DNA of 64,000 bases. Origin: Shinisaurus crocodilurus. Its lineage: Eukaryota; Chordata; Lepidosauria; Squamata; Shinisauridae. Shown here one piece after another: positions 1 through 12,700 of the stretch. The stretch lies in NCBI GenBank assembly GCA_021292165.1, contig CM037877.1, positions 298,980,726 to 299,044,725 of the forward strand, in the 5' to 3' direction. A program made the translations under genes and the position numbers. Within the stretch, counting starts at the first letter, position 1. Each line of letters begins with the position of its first letter. Below the pieces are notes generated by a model. That model worked only from the letters and a program-made list of their open reading frames with translations, had not been told where the DNA came from and did not search any database.

Positions 1-240
1 TACATACAGGTCTGCTGTTCACAGAAAAACTGACTGGGCTGGCAGGGTAGTTGAGTTGCAGTGCTGATCTTAATGAAATGCACAAAGAGGTCAAAAGTAA
101 CATTTGTTGCCACCAAAATATTTTTTTTCTAGCACTGCTGTAGAAAACAATTCATTTGCATGCAGCGTAACCTGCAAGGAATACTAGCTATTTCAGGCTG
201 ACCTGTTCCAATTGAACTAAAACGGCAGGCAAAGAAAAAC

Positions 241-268
241 CTGTGTGTGTGTGTGTGTGTGTGTGTGG
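241..268. repeat. (TG)n microsatellite
   Basis: This is a pure TG dinucleotide run of about 13 units. Confidence 0.95.
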
Positions 269-611
269 AGTTGTCAACATGAAAGAACTTTGAGCCCTCT
301 GCCACAGGCAGGGTCCAACTTGGCAAACATTTAAGCCAAGTTCTCTTCTCCCATCGATTGTATGAAAGGCGGTTTGCCTCCCTGTGCATTTTCTACAGGT
401 GGTAGAAATTTTTGTTCCCTTCTGCAGCCTGCCTTGCCAGTCTTCCTTCGGCCCTATCCTGGCTTCTACCAGGATGCCAAGTTGCTGCGGGAGAAACACA
501 CACAAAATGCTAACGCTACTCAAAATGAATTGCGCAAAGTATATTTGGAGTGCAATCCTCTCTGCTTTCACAAAATTTGTAGTATTTCAGCGAGGAACGG
601 GGGGAGGGTGG

Positions 612-617
612 AATAAA
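612..617 (+). terminator. Plus-strand poly(A) signal AATAAA
   Basis: AATAAA is followed after about 25 bp by a T/G-rich stretch (650-675), the usual arrangement of cleavage signal and downstream element. It points to a gene on the opposite strand from GPS2, ending just past the GPS2 stop codon. Confidence 0.45.
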
Positions 618-710
618 GCTACGTAGTCCTCAGTACAGTTTGTCTTTGTTCACGCTGGGAATGGGGGTGGGTGGGGCGGCTGAAGCAATGATGGGGCCGG
701 GTGCTGGTGC

Positions 711-794
711 TCACTTGTGGTAGAAACGCTGCCCCTGTGGGTGCTGTATGAAGGGATGCCGAGATGCTGCCTGGGGGGAGGCCTGGAAACCAGA
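711..794 (-). CDS. GPS2: GPS2 coding exon 10 with stop
   Basis: This exon encodes [18 protein letters not shown] and the conserved C-terminus QRFYHK, followed by TGA at 713-711. The acceptor is TTGCAG. No canonical minus-strand poly(A) signal was found between here and base 1, so the 3'UTR may run out of the window. Confidence 0.96.
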   Translation of the reverse strand, partial: SGFQASPQAASRHPFIQHPQGQRFYHK

Positions 795-3700
795 CTGCAA
801 GAGAGGAGGAGGAGGGGGTGGTTAAAGGAAGGAACGTTATGAATTCCCTTTGGTTATGGTGAGAAGGCTGCTACCGTTCTGCACAGCGGGCCCAAGGGTG
901 GCGGGGGACGGGACACTGCACGAATTCTGGGTAGCCTCTTGGGCACAGCGCCGCGTGCTAGCTCTGACCTATATAAAGCTCTCCCTACGCAAGAAGTTGC
1001 CTCCTCCAAGTCTGATCAAGTGTGCCTTCATGACTTTATCATCTGTGCGCTAAATCCAGCCTGGAATTCTTGGTGTCTGCCCGTGGAACTCCTTCCCCCT
1101 GAAGTCTTGCCAAAATGACCGGCACTGCAAGCCTCCCCCCCCCCCCATGCCAGTTATAATGGACACCGTTCATACCAGCAGAGGATGAGGCTAGGCCGGG
1201 CTTCGTTTCTTGTTTTAATGGACACTGTTTTTCATAAAAGTAAAGAAGCCAGGCTATGACCTGCCTTTTCCAGGGGGCATACTCTGGTGAGACTTGTTAA
1301 AAGGTGTGTGTGTGTGTACACACCGCGCCTCTCCTGTGTTTTTTTTAATACCAGAAACACCCATAATTCTAACTTTTGATTTCTGGTGTATTGTTTTCAT
1401 TCTGGTGAATTTGTTTCCTGCCCTTTCTAATCGGCAGAATAAAAATATCCTGAAAACAAAAAAAGTTGCACTCCCCGTGCAAGGAGCCATAAACAAATAA
1501 GAGTTCTATTTCCTCTCCCATGCAGCGGTACATTTCTAAAGTCAGGTGTGGAGGCTCAAGTTCACCTTTTGATCTCCATGACCCTCTCCAAAACCTCCGA
1601 TTACAGAGAAGCTGGCTGTAGTTGCTCACTAGTGAGGGGAAAAAGTGACTCTGCATATGCTCAGAGGAACTACCATTACATGTCCAGGCTGACCCCTGGC
1701 TTAGATTAAGCACTGGTCCCGTCCACCCAGTGATAGGCTTACCGTGTGGGGTTGTTGTGGGGCAGTTCCGTGGGAGAAGCTGCCAGGGGAAGCTGGCCGT
1801 GCTGGGTGGGTGTAGGCCAAACTGGGCTGTAATGGGGGGGGGGGGGAGAAGAGAGAGAAAGAGAGATGAACCCCCACCCACTGCAAAAAAATAAAATAAA
1901 AAATCAACAAGCAGGAGATAGAAGGACAGCAGGAAGAGCAAGGAGAGGCAACAGACACATGAGCAAGTGTGTGTGTGTGTGTGTGTGTGTGTCTACCTTG
2001 CTGCAATAATAGCAAAACTAAAACCAGTGTGGCGTAGTGGTGAGAGTGTTGGACTGGGACTCGGGAGATCCGGGTTCTAGTCCCTGCTCAGCCATGAAAC
2101 TCACTGGGTGACTTTGGGCCAGTCTCTGACTCTCAGCCTGACCTACCTCACAGGGTGGTTGTGAGGATAAAATGGAGAGGAGGAGGAGGAGGATTATCTA
2201 AACTGCCTTGGGTTCCTTGCAGGAAAAAAGGCGGGGTATAAATATAAGAAATAAATAAATAAACATAAATAAAACAGGATCGTGTCACATTCAGAATGTG
2301 GCACCAGCCAAGACCCGGAGAAGGCAGAAACTCAGTGCTGTTTGGGCAGGGTACAGCACAGTCAGGAAGGGAGAAAAGCAGACAAGCAGTGCCTTTGAAC
2401 TCTGACCCTACCTTGGCCGTGGTCTGCATTTGGACAGGGATCTGGGGAGCTTGCAGAAGCCCCGGATTGGGATGTAGGGCCTGCGGGTGCATCGGACGGA
2501 GGGTCGACTGGGGAGGCAACAACAAGAGATCAGTCTGAAAGTCTCACATCTCTTCTTCCCAGGGGGTTCTGGCTATTTTTGGGTCGAGCCTCGGTTGCTG
2601 AAAACGTTCCCAAACTCAAAGCACGGGCTCCTCAAAAATCAACCCCCTTCCCAACCTCCCCAGCCAGCGTGGCCAATGGGCTGCCCTATGTGGTAGGAAC
2701 AGTCAATTATGTTTCCCCAAGTCTCTGCACTGAGCCAGTCCTCATCCCATGAGAACCTAACCCACGCAAGCAGCTTATCCTCAGAGGCTGTGCCCCACGT
2801 TTCCCCCCACTGTCAAAAGTATGGTAGGTGGTTACATAGGACGGGGCCTTTTCAATGGCAGCACCAGGACTTCAGAGCTCCCTTCCTAGAGGAGCTCACT
2901 TTGCCTAATAGCCTTTGGATGGTGAGCTAAAACGGCTGCGTTCCAGGGGGCTTTGGGGAGGCCCACTGAATAACACGTGCGCCAGCCACTAGCTTTTGAG
3001 AGCTATCCATTGCTTGGGTTTTTGCAGTGTATTGGCGCTCTCCCAGCTGTTTAGTTCGTAGTTCACTTACTTGATGATACTGGTTTTTAAGAATCGTGCA
3101 GCAGGCCATCTTGCAAGCCTTGTGTGCGTCCAAAGGCAGGGTATAAATATTTTAAATGCACGAATGCTCTCCAGGTGTGAACTCACCGAATCAGTAAACC
3201 CCGACTGCTGGTTAGCGTGTTCCAGCTGTTTTTGTAGAGGGATGGTGGTGCTTGGAGGGATAAAACCTAGACAGACAGAAGGGAGGGTCAAAGGGAAGAG
3301 AATAAGCCAGGGTCAGCAAAAAGAAGCATGTAGAAGTACGGCAACGGCTCCTAGACAATGTCCACCTGTGACCAAATCCAGCTCTCCTGCCGTCTCAGGC
3401 CAATCCCACTCCCACCTGCCCTGTAACCTCAGCTCTGCCTTTGCACGGGGCACTTTGGCTTTTACAGATGCCTCCTGGGCATCGTCCTTGCCGATTAAAA
3501 GGACCCCCACCCCAAGAACATTGACGGGGCTGGCTTAGGAGACGCGCTCAGCCCCCCACCCCACCCCAGCAAGCTTTGCAAGGCTGTAATTTCAATTCCA
3601 TGTTAATTGAGAGAGATTTGCTCAACTTGAGCTGCTGAACCAGCTCAGATTGCTGTTCGACCGGTGGGTGGATTCTCAAGTGAGTCACAGCCCGATTGAA

Positions 3701-6700
3701 AGTGGGTTACACCAAGGAAAACGCTTGGGCAGGGGAGAAGGTGAAAGAAGAAGAGCGTGAGGATGTGTCGGTACGGCGAACTTATACCAGTTTAACCGAA
3801 ATGGCTCCACCCCCTAACATCCTTGGGAATTGTAGTTTAATGCAGAGGTTAAAAATTCTGTGATAGACCTTAACGCACACACCCCTCCCCGAAAACACAC
3901 ACACTACACTACAAAAGGTGTGTAGAGTTGGAAAAGGTGCAGAAAAAGGACAACTAAAATAATTAAGGGACTAGAGCAACTCCTCTCTGAGGAAAGGTTA
4001 CAATGTTTGGGGCAGTTAAGCTGGGGGGACGGCGACGGGGACGACACACATGCAAGTACAAGGAAAGGAGCCATGATAGAGATGCATAAAATTACGCACA
4101 GTGTGGAGAAAGTGGATAGGAAGAATTCCCCCCCCCCCTCATAATATTAGAAGGTGTGTGTGTGCGCGCGACTCCATGAAATTGATCAGCAGCAGATTCG
4201 GGGCGGCCAAAAGGAAAGACTTCCGCACACCACGCAGAATGCACAGCCACGAGATGTGGTGATGGCCTCTGACTAAAGTCCCGGGGAAGGCGAAAGGTCT
4301 ATCTAGGGCAGCCTTCCCTAGAAGCCCCCGCCCGGGGGCTTCTGGGAGTTGCAGTCCAACACATCTGGAGGGTAACGGGTTGAGGAAGGCTGACCTAAGG
4401 CCACTGGCCACGACAGCTGAGTGTTCCTCCACGTTCAGCGGCAGCGCTCTCCGAAATACCCACTGTGGGAAAGCAGCACAGGAGGGCTGGCCCCTTTGTG
4501 TCCAGCTTGTGGCTCTCCTGGAGGCCTCTGCCTGGCTAAAGGTGGGGGAAAGGGTGCTGAGCTAACCCAGACCTTTGGCCCGATCCAATGGGGCTCTTTC
4601 CGACGTCGCTGACAAGATCCTCAAAACATTTCCAGGCTTTTGGCTGTAACCCCCGAGGGCCGAAAACCCGGATGGTTCTGTCGTTCCCAACGGAAGCTGG
4701 ACAATCCTAGCATGCCGAATGCCGTGAGAGATACCCGGCCGGCCCCTTGCGGAAGGCAACGTTCGGGCAGCCCTGACCCATGCCTCGTTTGCCCCAGCGT
4801 CGCCTGTGACCTTGGGCGACGGCCCCACCTCGGCTTACCTGGCTGGGCAGTGGGGAAGTGACCGTGAATAGTGTAGCCGGGCTGCTGCTGCGACAAGTAC
4901 TGCATGGTGGGGAAAGCGGAAGGACCTGGAAGGAAAAGGGAGCAAGATGGGGTGGGGAAGAAGGAACGACGGAGGCTGGAGGAGGCTGGAGCAGGCCGAG
5001 GGAACATCAGGGCCTGCTCCAGTTGGACTGCCCCCCCCCCCCCAGGGCTAACTGTCATCTACAGCCCTGTGGGGAAGAAGGAACGACGGAGGCTGGAGCT
5101 TCTTGAGACACAGAAAATTACAGAAGTAATAATTAATATTCCCCCTCCTTCCCTCCCCATTCCTTTTTCCTTGTGTGTCGTGTCTTTTTAGATTGTAAGC
5201 CTGCGGGCAGGGACTGTATTGTTAATTGTTGTAAACCGCCCAGAGAGCTTCGGCTATTGGGCGGTATAAAAATGAAATGAAATGAAATAAATAAATAAAT
5301 AAATAAATAAGATGCAACTCAGTCCTCTCTCCTGCCTGGGGGTGGGGGGTGGATTTTTGCACGGTCTCCTGGCATTCCTCAGGCAACCCCCCCCCCCCCT
5401 CTCGCCCTGCAGCCCAACCTCACCTCTGATCGACTGACTGCTCGCGTAACTGACGGGCACCGTGTGCTGGCTTTGGCCCACCGCGTAGGGGCTGTGCCCG
5501 GACTGGCTGCCTTGATACTGCCCGTGCTCAGGGGTGCTGGCTGGGAAGGCCTGCTGCGCGGCAAAGTGGCGCGTCTGTCGGACAGGAACAAAAAACGACA
5601 TGGCACGTGTTATGGTGCGGGCCTTATTTTTTCTCTCTCTCTGTTTCACTCCTTGAAACACCGCTTTGCCTTTCGATTGTTCCCCCCCTTCTAGAAACCA
5701 ATGGATACCCTCTCAAAGGCAGTGACTGGGTTCGGACAACACAATAACCCACACTCAAGGGTTGAGTACGGGCGGAGTGCGGGTTGTTGTTGAAACGTGG
5801 GTTATCGCGTCGTCTGAACCCAGCTGCGCTAACAAACCATGGCTTGGTAACCATGAACGACCCATGAAGAGAGCCCATGGTTTGTTGTTGAATTGTGATC
5901 TGTGGGTTGTTCACCATGGTTGGTTATCTCGGCTGGGTTCAGACGATGACCTGCATTTCAAGAACAACCCACGGTTCAATGACAACCCACACTCAACCCT
6001 TGAGTGTGGGTTATCATGTCATCTGAACCCATTCAGTGCTTCTCTGTCGGCCATTTTGAAGTGGAAGCCATCTTGAGTGGGAATCTGAGAGAACATTCCA
6101 AGAGAGGAACGTTACCCATTGTGTGCAGGGGAGGCCACTGAAAAGTCTGTCGAGTTCATGGAAAGAAATTTGGTTATGAAAATAATTTATTTTAAAAAAA
6201 TGGTTAAAGAAATGGTTAAGGCGGTCATAACATCTCTTTAGGTTAGGTTATTTATTTATTTATTATTTATTATTAATATTTATTTATCGCCCATCTGGCC
6301 GGCAATCGGCCACCCTGGTCGATGTACACACAATAAAATACATAAATACAATAAAATACATTAAAACAATATAAAAATTTTAAAATCTTAACCCACCCCA
6401 TATTCCCGCCTGAACAACCAGGTTTTTAATGAGCGACGGAAGCTCATCAGAGAGGGGGCATGGCGGAGGTCACTCGGGAGAGAGTTCCACAGTACGGGGG
6501 CCGCCACAGAAAAGGCCCTCTTCCTCGTCCCCACCAGTCTAGCTGCTCTGGCTGAAGGGACAAGGAGAAGGCCATCCGTGGCAGATCTTGTTGAGCGGCC
6601 CACTTGGTGTTGCTGGAGACGCTCCTTGAGATAAACTGGACCAGAGCCGTATAGGGTTTTAAAGGTCAAAACCAACACCTTGAATTCGGCTCAGCAAGCA

Positions 6701-9700
6701 ACTGGTAGCCAGTGCAAATCCTTCATCACTGGCGTGATGTGATCCCGCCGGCGGCTGCCTTTAACCAGGCCAGCCGCCGCGTTCTGTACCAGCTGCAGCT
6801 TCTGAACCGTCTTCAAGGGTAACCCCACGTAGAGCGCATTACAGTAGTCTAGGCGAGAGGAGACCAAGGCATGAACCACTGATGGGAGCAGGTGATTAGG
6901 AAGGTAGGGGCGCAGCTGCCGTATCAGATGGAGTTGATACAGCGCTACAGGTTATTAGTCATAATAATCCTTACGGATCACCTCATGAGCTAGCGCAGCT
7001 GGCTGGGGCATGCTGGGAGTGGTAGTCCAACGCATCTGGAGGCTGCGCTAAATTATCCTGAGAGACAGACTTGTTCAGTGCCACCCAGGGAGTTTTGCGC
7101 CAAAGTGGGGATTTGAACCTATCGCTGGCATCGAGCCCTTGTGCTGCTTGTGCCCAAATGTGCTTGCGATTATTACTAACTTTGCTTCCATTCTTGAGCG
7201 GGGAGAAGGCTTGTTTTTTTGTTTTTTTTTAACAGTGTTTCAAAGGGTTATGAGTTCTGAGCACCAAAAATTTCAAACAATGTTACGTGGTTATCTGTTT
7301 GTAGATATCTGGGTTTATAGCTGTGGAGCATCCTGAGTTTTTCCACTAAGATGGGCTCAAAAAACCTAAATGAAGTACTTAAATAAAATACCTGGGCTTC
7401 AGTTGCTTTAGAAAGAATAAATATATTATTGTTGTATTTTTTATATTTATATATTTTTCCTGCAAGGAACCCAAGGCGGCTTACATAGTCATCCTCCTCT
7501 CCATTTTATCCTCATAACAACGCTGTTGGCTGAGAGTCAGTGACTGGCTGGAATCACCCAGTGAGCGTAATGGCCGAGTGAGGACTAGAACTCAGGTCTC
7601 CCGAGTACCAGTCCAACACTTGCACCACCATGCCACACTATATTTATTTAATACATTTTTATACCGCCCAATAGCTGAAGCTCTCTGGGCGGTTTACAAT
7701 AGTTAAAACCATAAAATACAATATAATTTAAATATAAGATTTAAAACCGCAGATTAGGTAATAAACAAACAGCAAAGCTAGCAGCAGCAGTTCAAATTAC
7801 AATAACAGAGTTAAAAACAACTATAAGATTAAAATTATTAAAATGCCTGGGAGAATAGAAAGGTCTTCACCTGGCGCCGAAAAGAGTACAATGTAGGCGC
7901 CAGGTGAGCCTCTTTGGGGAGCTCATTCCACAACCAGGGTGCCACAGCAGCTTTAATTATATTAAAATCAATGTTTTGATCATGCTCTTCCTATCTTTTC
8001 CATCACACGTGGGGGGTACTTACTGTGATCACTGGAGGGCCAAACATCTGCTTCGCTCGATCGGCTGATATCAGGGTACCAGCCCTGTTATGCCCCCCGG
8101 GGCTGCCTGCAGGGAAAGGATGGAACCACATTGAAATCAATCACCCCACAAACTGCTCAGATGTGAAAGGGAGAAATGCCTCCCCAAATCTTCTCTCCCT
8201 GCCCTGCCCCCTGCTCAGCCATCCTAAAAGGGTAGATCCTAGCTCAGAGATATGCAGACAGCCCAAGGCTGAAGCCCCACCATCGCCAGCTAAAAAGATC
8301 TCACGGAAGGAGGGCTGGGAAAGGACTCTAACCAAGACCTTGGGGAGCTGCCACCAGCCAGAGCGGGCTGGGCCGGACTCAAGGGTCCAATGGTCTGACT
8401 AAATATAAGGCAGCATCGTATGGGAGAATAAGGCTCTCTTCTTCAAACAACATTAAAGGATCGTTCTCCATTTCTGACATGGACACGACAAATGGGCTTA
8501 AACTGCAGCCCCAAAGACTGGGAAAACTTCCTAGCCGCAAGAGCAGCAGAGCCCTGGAGTATGTCTCCTGAACTCAGTTGAGAACCGGATGGAGTTTTCA
8601 TTGCTAGAGGTCTTCAGAAACTGGTTGGTTAAACAGTTGGTTAAATGGACTTGTGCAAGGCCTCTAAAAGTCAATTCCGGACTTCTAGTCAAGGGTGTGC
8701 ACCATGGAAGATAGGAAGGACGGACGGACCGACGACTGAGCTGACTACAGGTTGTTTCTTCAGTTCCTGGACTGTTTGGTTCCTTTGCCCGCTCCCTCCC
8801 TGTATCCTACATGTCTTTGCGGCACTGTAGTACTGGCATGCAGAGTGGCTGGGTTTTCTGACCACTCTTGCCTGCCGCCTCTGTAGCCTGGCAAAACAAG
8901 CCATGACTGGCCCACAGTTCTGGTTTCACATGTAGTGACAACCCATGGTTTAAACAACCCAGAGTTCACAACCTAACAAACCATGGGCTCTCTTCACGAG
9001 CTGTTCATGGTTAGCAACCATGATTCAACAACCCACACGAACATAAGCCATGGTTTAGCATTGCAGGCGAACCGGGCCACTCTTTCTCCCCGATTCTGGG
9101 TGGGCAAGGAAACGGAAGAGAAGAGAGAAGAATGTGTGTGCACTGAAGCACTGGAGTTTCCACAAAGGATCCTTCTATTCGATACAAGGAGAGCAACCAT
9201 CCCGGGATGCCGCCCTCCACCACCTGAAACACACCTGCACCTTCTGTCCGATTTAACATTTAGATCTCAGACCAGCCATCAATGAACTAGACTAACCCAG
9301 CACCTGCTGCCGAAAAAGCCCACCTTGCATGTTGAGGATGTGGGTCCCTGCGTGTACAGCCATGCCCTGCTGGTAAGCTGCTGCAGCCAGAGTCGTCATG
9401 TCACTGCGGTAATGAGCAAGGAAAGAATATGAGTGCCGCGGAACTCACCGGCCAGAGCCAGTCAAGAACCTACCCATCCAGCATGGCGCCGGCCCTCTTT
9501 CCTTGCCTTGAATTTCCACCATGTTGGAACCATGTCACGAGATAGGTCCTGGGCCAAGGACTCCGCATACGCACACACGCAACATAAAAAGGCCCAACTG
9601 TGATCGCCTTTCCTTGCACAAAGGGTGCTCCAGACTTCCAAGCATGGTTAGCTGCCGTCTTGTGTCGTTTCTCCAGCTCTAGGATGCCCTATTTTTATTT

Positions 9701-12700
9701 GGACCACAAATGCGCACAGTACTCTGAAGCGTGGGCGTACCAACATGGCATTAGGATACTTGTTTGCTTCCGGTCCCTTTCCAGATTATTAAATGTGGGG
9801 AGAGGGGCCATGGCTCAGCAGTACGGCCCCTGCGTTTGATGCAGAAGGTCCCAGGCTCAATCCATGGTATCTCCAGTTAAGAGGATCAGGCAACAGTTGA
9901 TGCGGGGGCAGGGGAGAAGTAAAAGGTACCACAGAGCTGGAAAAGGTGCAGAAAAGGGCAGCTAAAACAATCAAGGGGCTGGCGCAACACCCCCTACGAG
10001 GAAAGGTTACAGCACGCTGGCTCAGTTTGTCTGAGCGTGGAAAGCTAAGCAGGGTCAGGCCTGGCTATTACTTGGATGGGAGACCCCTCCTCTAGTTTCC
10101 TGCATTGAGCAGGGGGTTGGACTCGATGGCCTTGTAGGCTCCTTCCAACTCCAAGATCTATGAATCTTAGATCTTCCAGGGTGGCCGGGTGACCGGCCAG
10201 ATGGGCGATTAATAAATATAAGTAAGAAATAAATAAATAAATAAATCTATGAATCTGGGACTGTTTAGCTTAGAGAAAAGGCAAGTGAGGGGAGACATGA
10301 GAGAGGTGTACAAAATTATGCATGGTGTGGAGAAAGAGGCAGGGAGTGGTTTCTCTCCCGTAATACTTGAACCCAGTGGGGTCATCCCATGAAGCTGAAT
10401 GTTGGGGTTTTAAAGGCACAATCCCACGCAAGTTTAGGCAGAAAAAAGGCCTACAATTCCCAGCATGCTGGGAGTTGTAGGCCTTTTTTCTGCCTAAACT
10501 TGTGTGGGATTGTGCCCCAAGGCAGTCAAAGGGAAGGACTCCTTGACACAGTGCAGAATTCAACTATGGAATTTGCTGCCACGAGAATGCCGTGATGGCC
10601 GCCAACGTGGATGGCTTTAAAAGAGGATTAGACAAATTCAGGGAGGAGGCTGCTATCCATGGCTACTGGTCCTGTTGTCTTTAAACTGCCTCCAGCGCCA
10701 GAGGTTAGCATGCCTACGTACACCGATTGCTGGGGAGCACGAACAGGAAGGCGTTCCTGTCATAGAATCATAGAAAAGTAGAGTTGGAAGGGGCCTACAA
10801 GGCCATCGAGTCCAACCCCCTGCTCAATGCAGGAATCCAGGTCAAAGCATCTCTGATAGATGTCTGTCCAGCTGCACCTTGAATGCCTCCAGACTGGGAG
10901 AGCCCACCACCTCCCTAGGTAGTTGATTCCATTGTCTTATTGCTCTGACAGCCAGGAAATTTTTCCTGATGTTTAGGTGGAATCTAGGTTCCTGTAACTT
11001 GAGCCCATTATTCCGTGTCCTGCAAACTGGGATGATCGAGAAGAGATCCTGGCCCTCCTCTGTGTGGCATCCCTTCAAATACTGGAAGAGTGCGATCATA
11101 TCTCCCCTCAGTCTCCTCTTCTGAAGGCTAAACATGCCCAGTTCTTTCAGTGTCTCCTCATAGGGCCTTGTTTCCAGTCCCTTTATCATCCTTGTTGCCC
11201 TCCTCTGAACCCTCTCCAGTTTGTCTATGTCCTTCTTAAAGTGAGGTGCCCAGAACTGGACGCAGTACTCAAGATGAGGCCTAACCAGTGCCTGTCCTGC
11301 TCGTGGGTTTCCTCCTGTGGATCTGGTCGGCCAGTGTGTGAACAGACTGCTGGACTAGAGAGGCCCCCTCGGTCTGATCCAGCAGGGTTTTTCATCTGTC
11401 CTTAAAGAGCCTCCTTTGCCTTGGATGACCCCGGAGAGTCACTGCTGCCAGTCAGACCATGAGGCCCTGGGCTGGAGGGGCAAGCAGCCTGGCCTGGCCT
11501 GGCCTGAGGCAGCTTCTTGTGCTCCTTCCTACGAGCCCCCCACCCCACCCCCTGGGCCAGGGCCCTCTGCCACCTCGGTGTCCCACCAACCCCCTTGCCC
11601 CACCAACCTCTGCTCCTTGCGACGCCGTTTCTCTTCCTCATGAAGCACCTTCTTCAGCTGTAGGAAAAGCTGGTGCTTCTCCTCTTGCAGGGCCTGGAGC
11701 TTCTCCTGCAGCTTCTGGATCTGAGGATGGAGAGCACAGAGAGGGGTGGTGGTGGTGGCGGCGGTCAAGGGTGAGCCTGGATGCCCCGGTCGGGGGGCTC
11801 CGGAGACATTGGGGAGGCTGGAAGGCTGCCACCTGCGCCGCACACCTGCTCTTTGGTCTCCTCCAGGGACATGCGCTCCTCCATCTCTTTCTTCCTCCGC
11901 CGCTCCTGCTCCTCCCTCATCTTCTGCTCCATCATCTTGTCTACCTCTTCTTCTTCTGCAGGACAGGAACAGTCAAGGCAGGAGGGATTATTTCCCCTGC
12001 CACTGGAGACACAACTTCCAGGGTCTCCCAGAGAGCCTCGACTCGGAGCGAGTCAAAAGAGCAAGACTCCCCACCTCAAGGGGTAGACTGAAACATGCAG
12101 AAGGTCCAGGACCCCCAGGGACCTCTCCTCTCTAGCCAAGACCTTGGGGAGCGGGTTGTGAGTGGGTAGAGCCCCTACGTGGCATGCAGGAAGCCCCAGG
12201 TTCAATCCCTGGCAGCATCTCCAGTTACTGGGCTAAGAGGGAGAATGAATCCGACCTGGGATAAGGAAGCTTCCTATGTTCATACATGGGGGACTGGAAG
12301 ACTCAACACCAAGGTGGAAATCTATGCTCACGTGTGTGTGTGTCTCCTTAACCAGAATCAGCAGGTGGGAGGGGGCTGCACCAGTGATTGATGGGCAGGG
12401 GGCTTGGCCAATGGGATGCCCATGGGAAGTGCACACTTTTCGGAGACGAAAACCTTAAAGCAGTGATGGTGCACCTATGGCACGCGTGCCACAGCTGGCA
12501 CGCAGGGACCTCTCTGTGGGCACTCGAGCCATTGGTCGCCAGATCGTGAAAAGACCGTCCCCCTTCTGCATTCAGCGTCGGGTTTCCATAGTAACTCCTC
12601 TCCACTCATTCCTCGCTGGCCTCCACAGGCAGGCACACTCCAACATCTCCACCGCCAGAAGCGGACTGCGCAGGCACCCAGCCCTCCTTCTAACTGAACA

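Larger units (their letters stand above)
1..710 (+). other. Non-coding tail region between GPS2 and the next gene
   Basis: No supported coding exon was seen. A (TG)13 microsatellite sits at 241-268. A plus-strand AATAAA at 612-617 is followed by GT-rich sequence, as at a real 3' end. In mammals EIF5A is convergent with GPS2 and their 3' ends overlap. The stretch is therefore a candidate EIF5A 3'UTR, inferred from synteny only. Confidence 0.4.

Noticed and set aside
6388..6879. Host gene with reverse-transcriptase-like protein
   Set aside because: The frames are broken and 5'-truncated with a LINE tail; it is a dead L2-like element.
10013..10168. True 5S rRNA gene
   Set aside because: Only the promoter half of 5S is present; the rest is a CR1 tail, and six similar copies are scattered.
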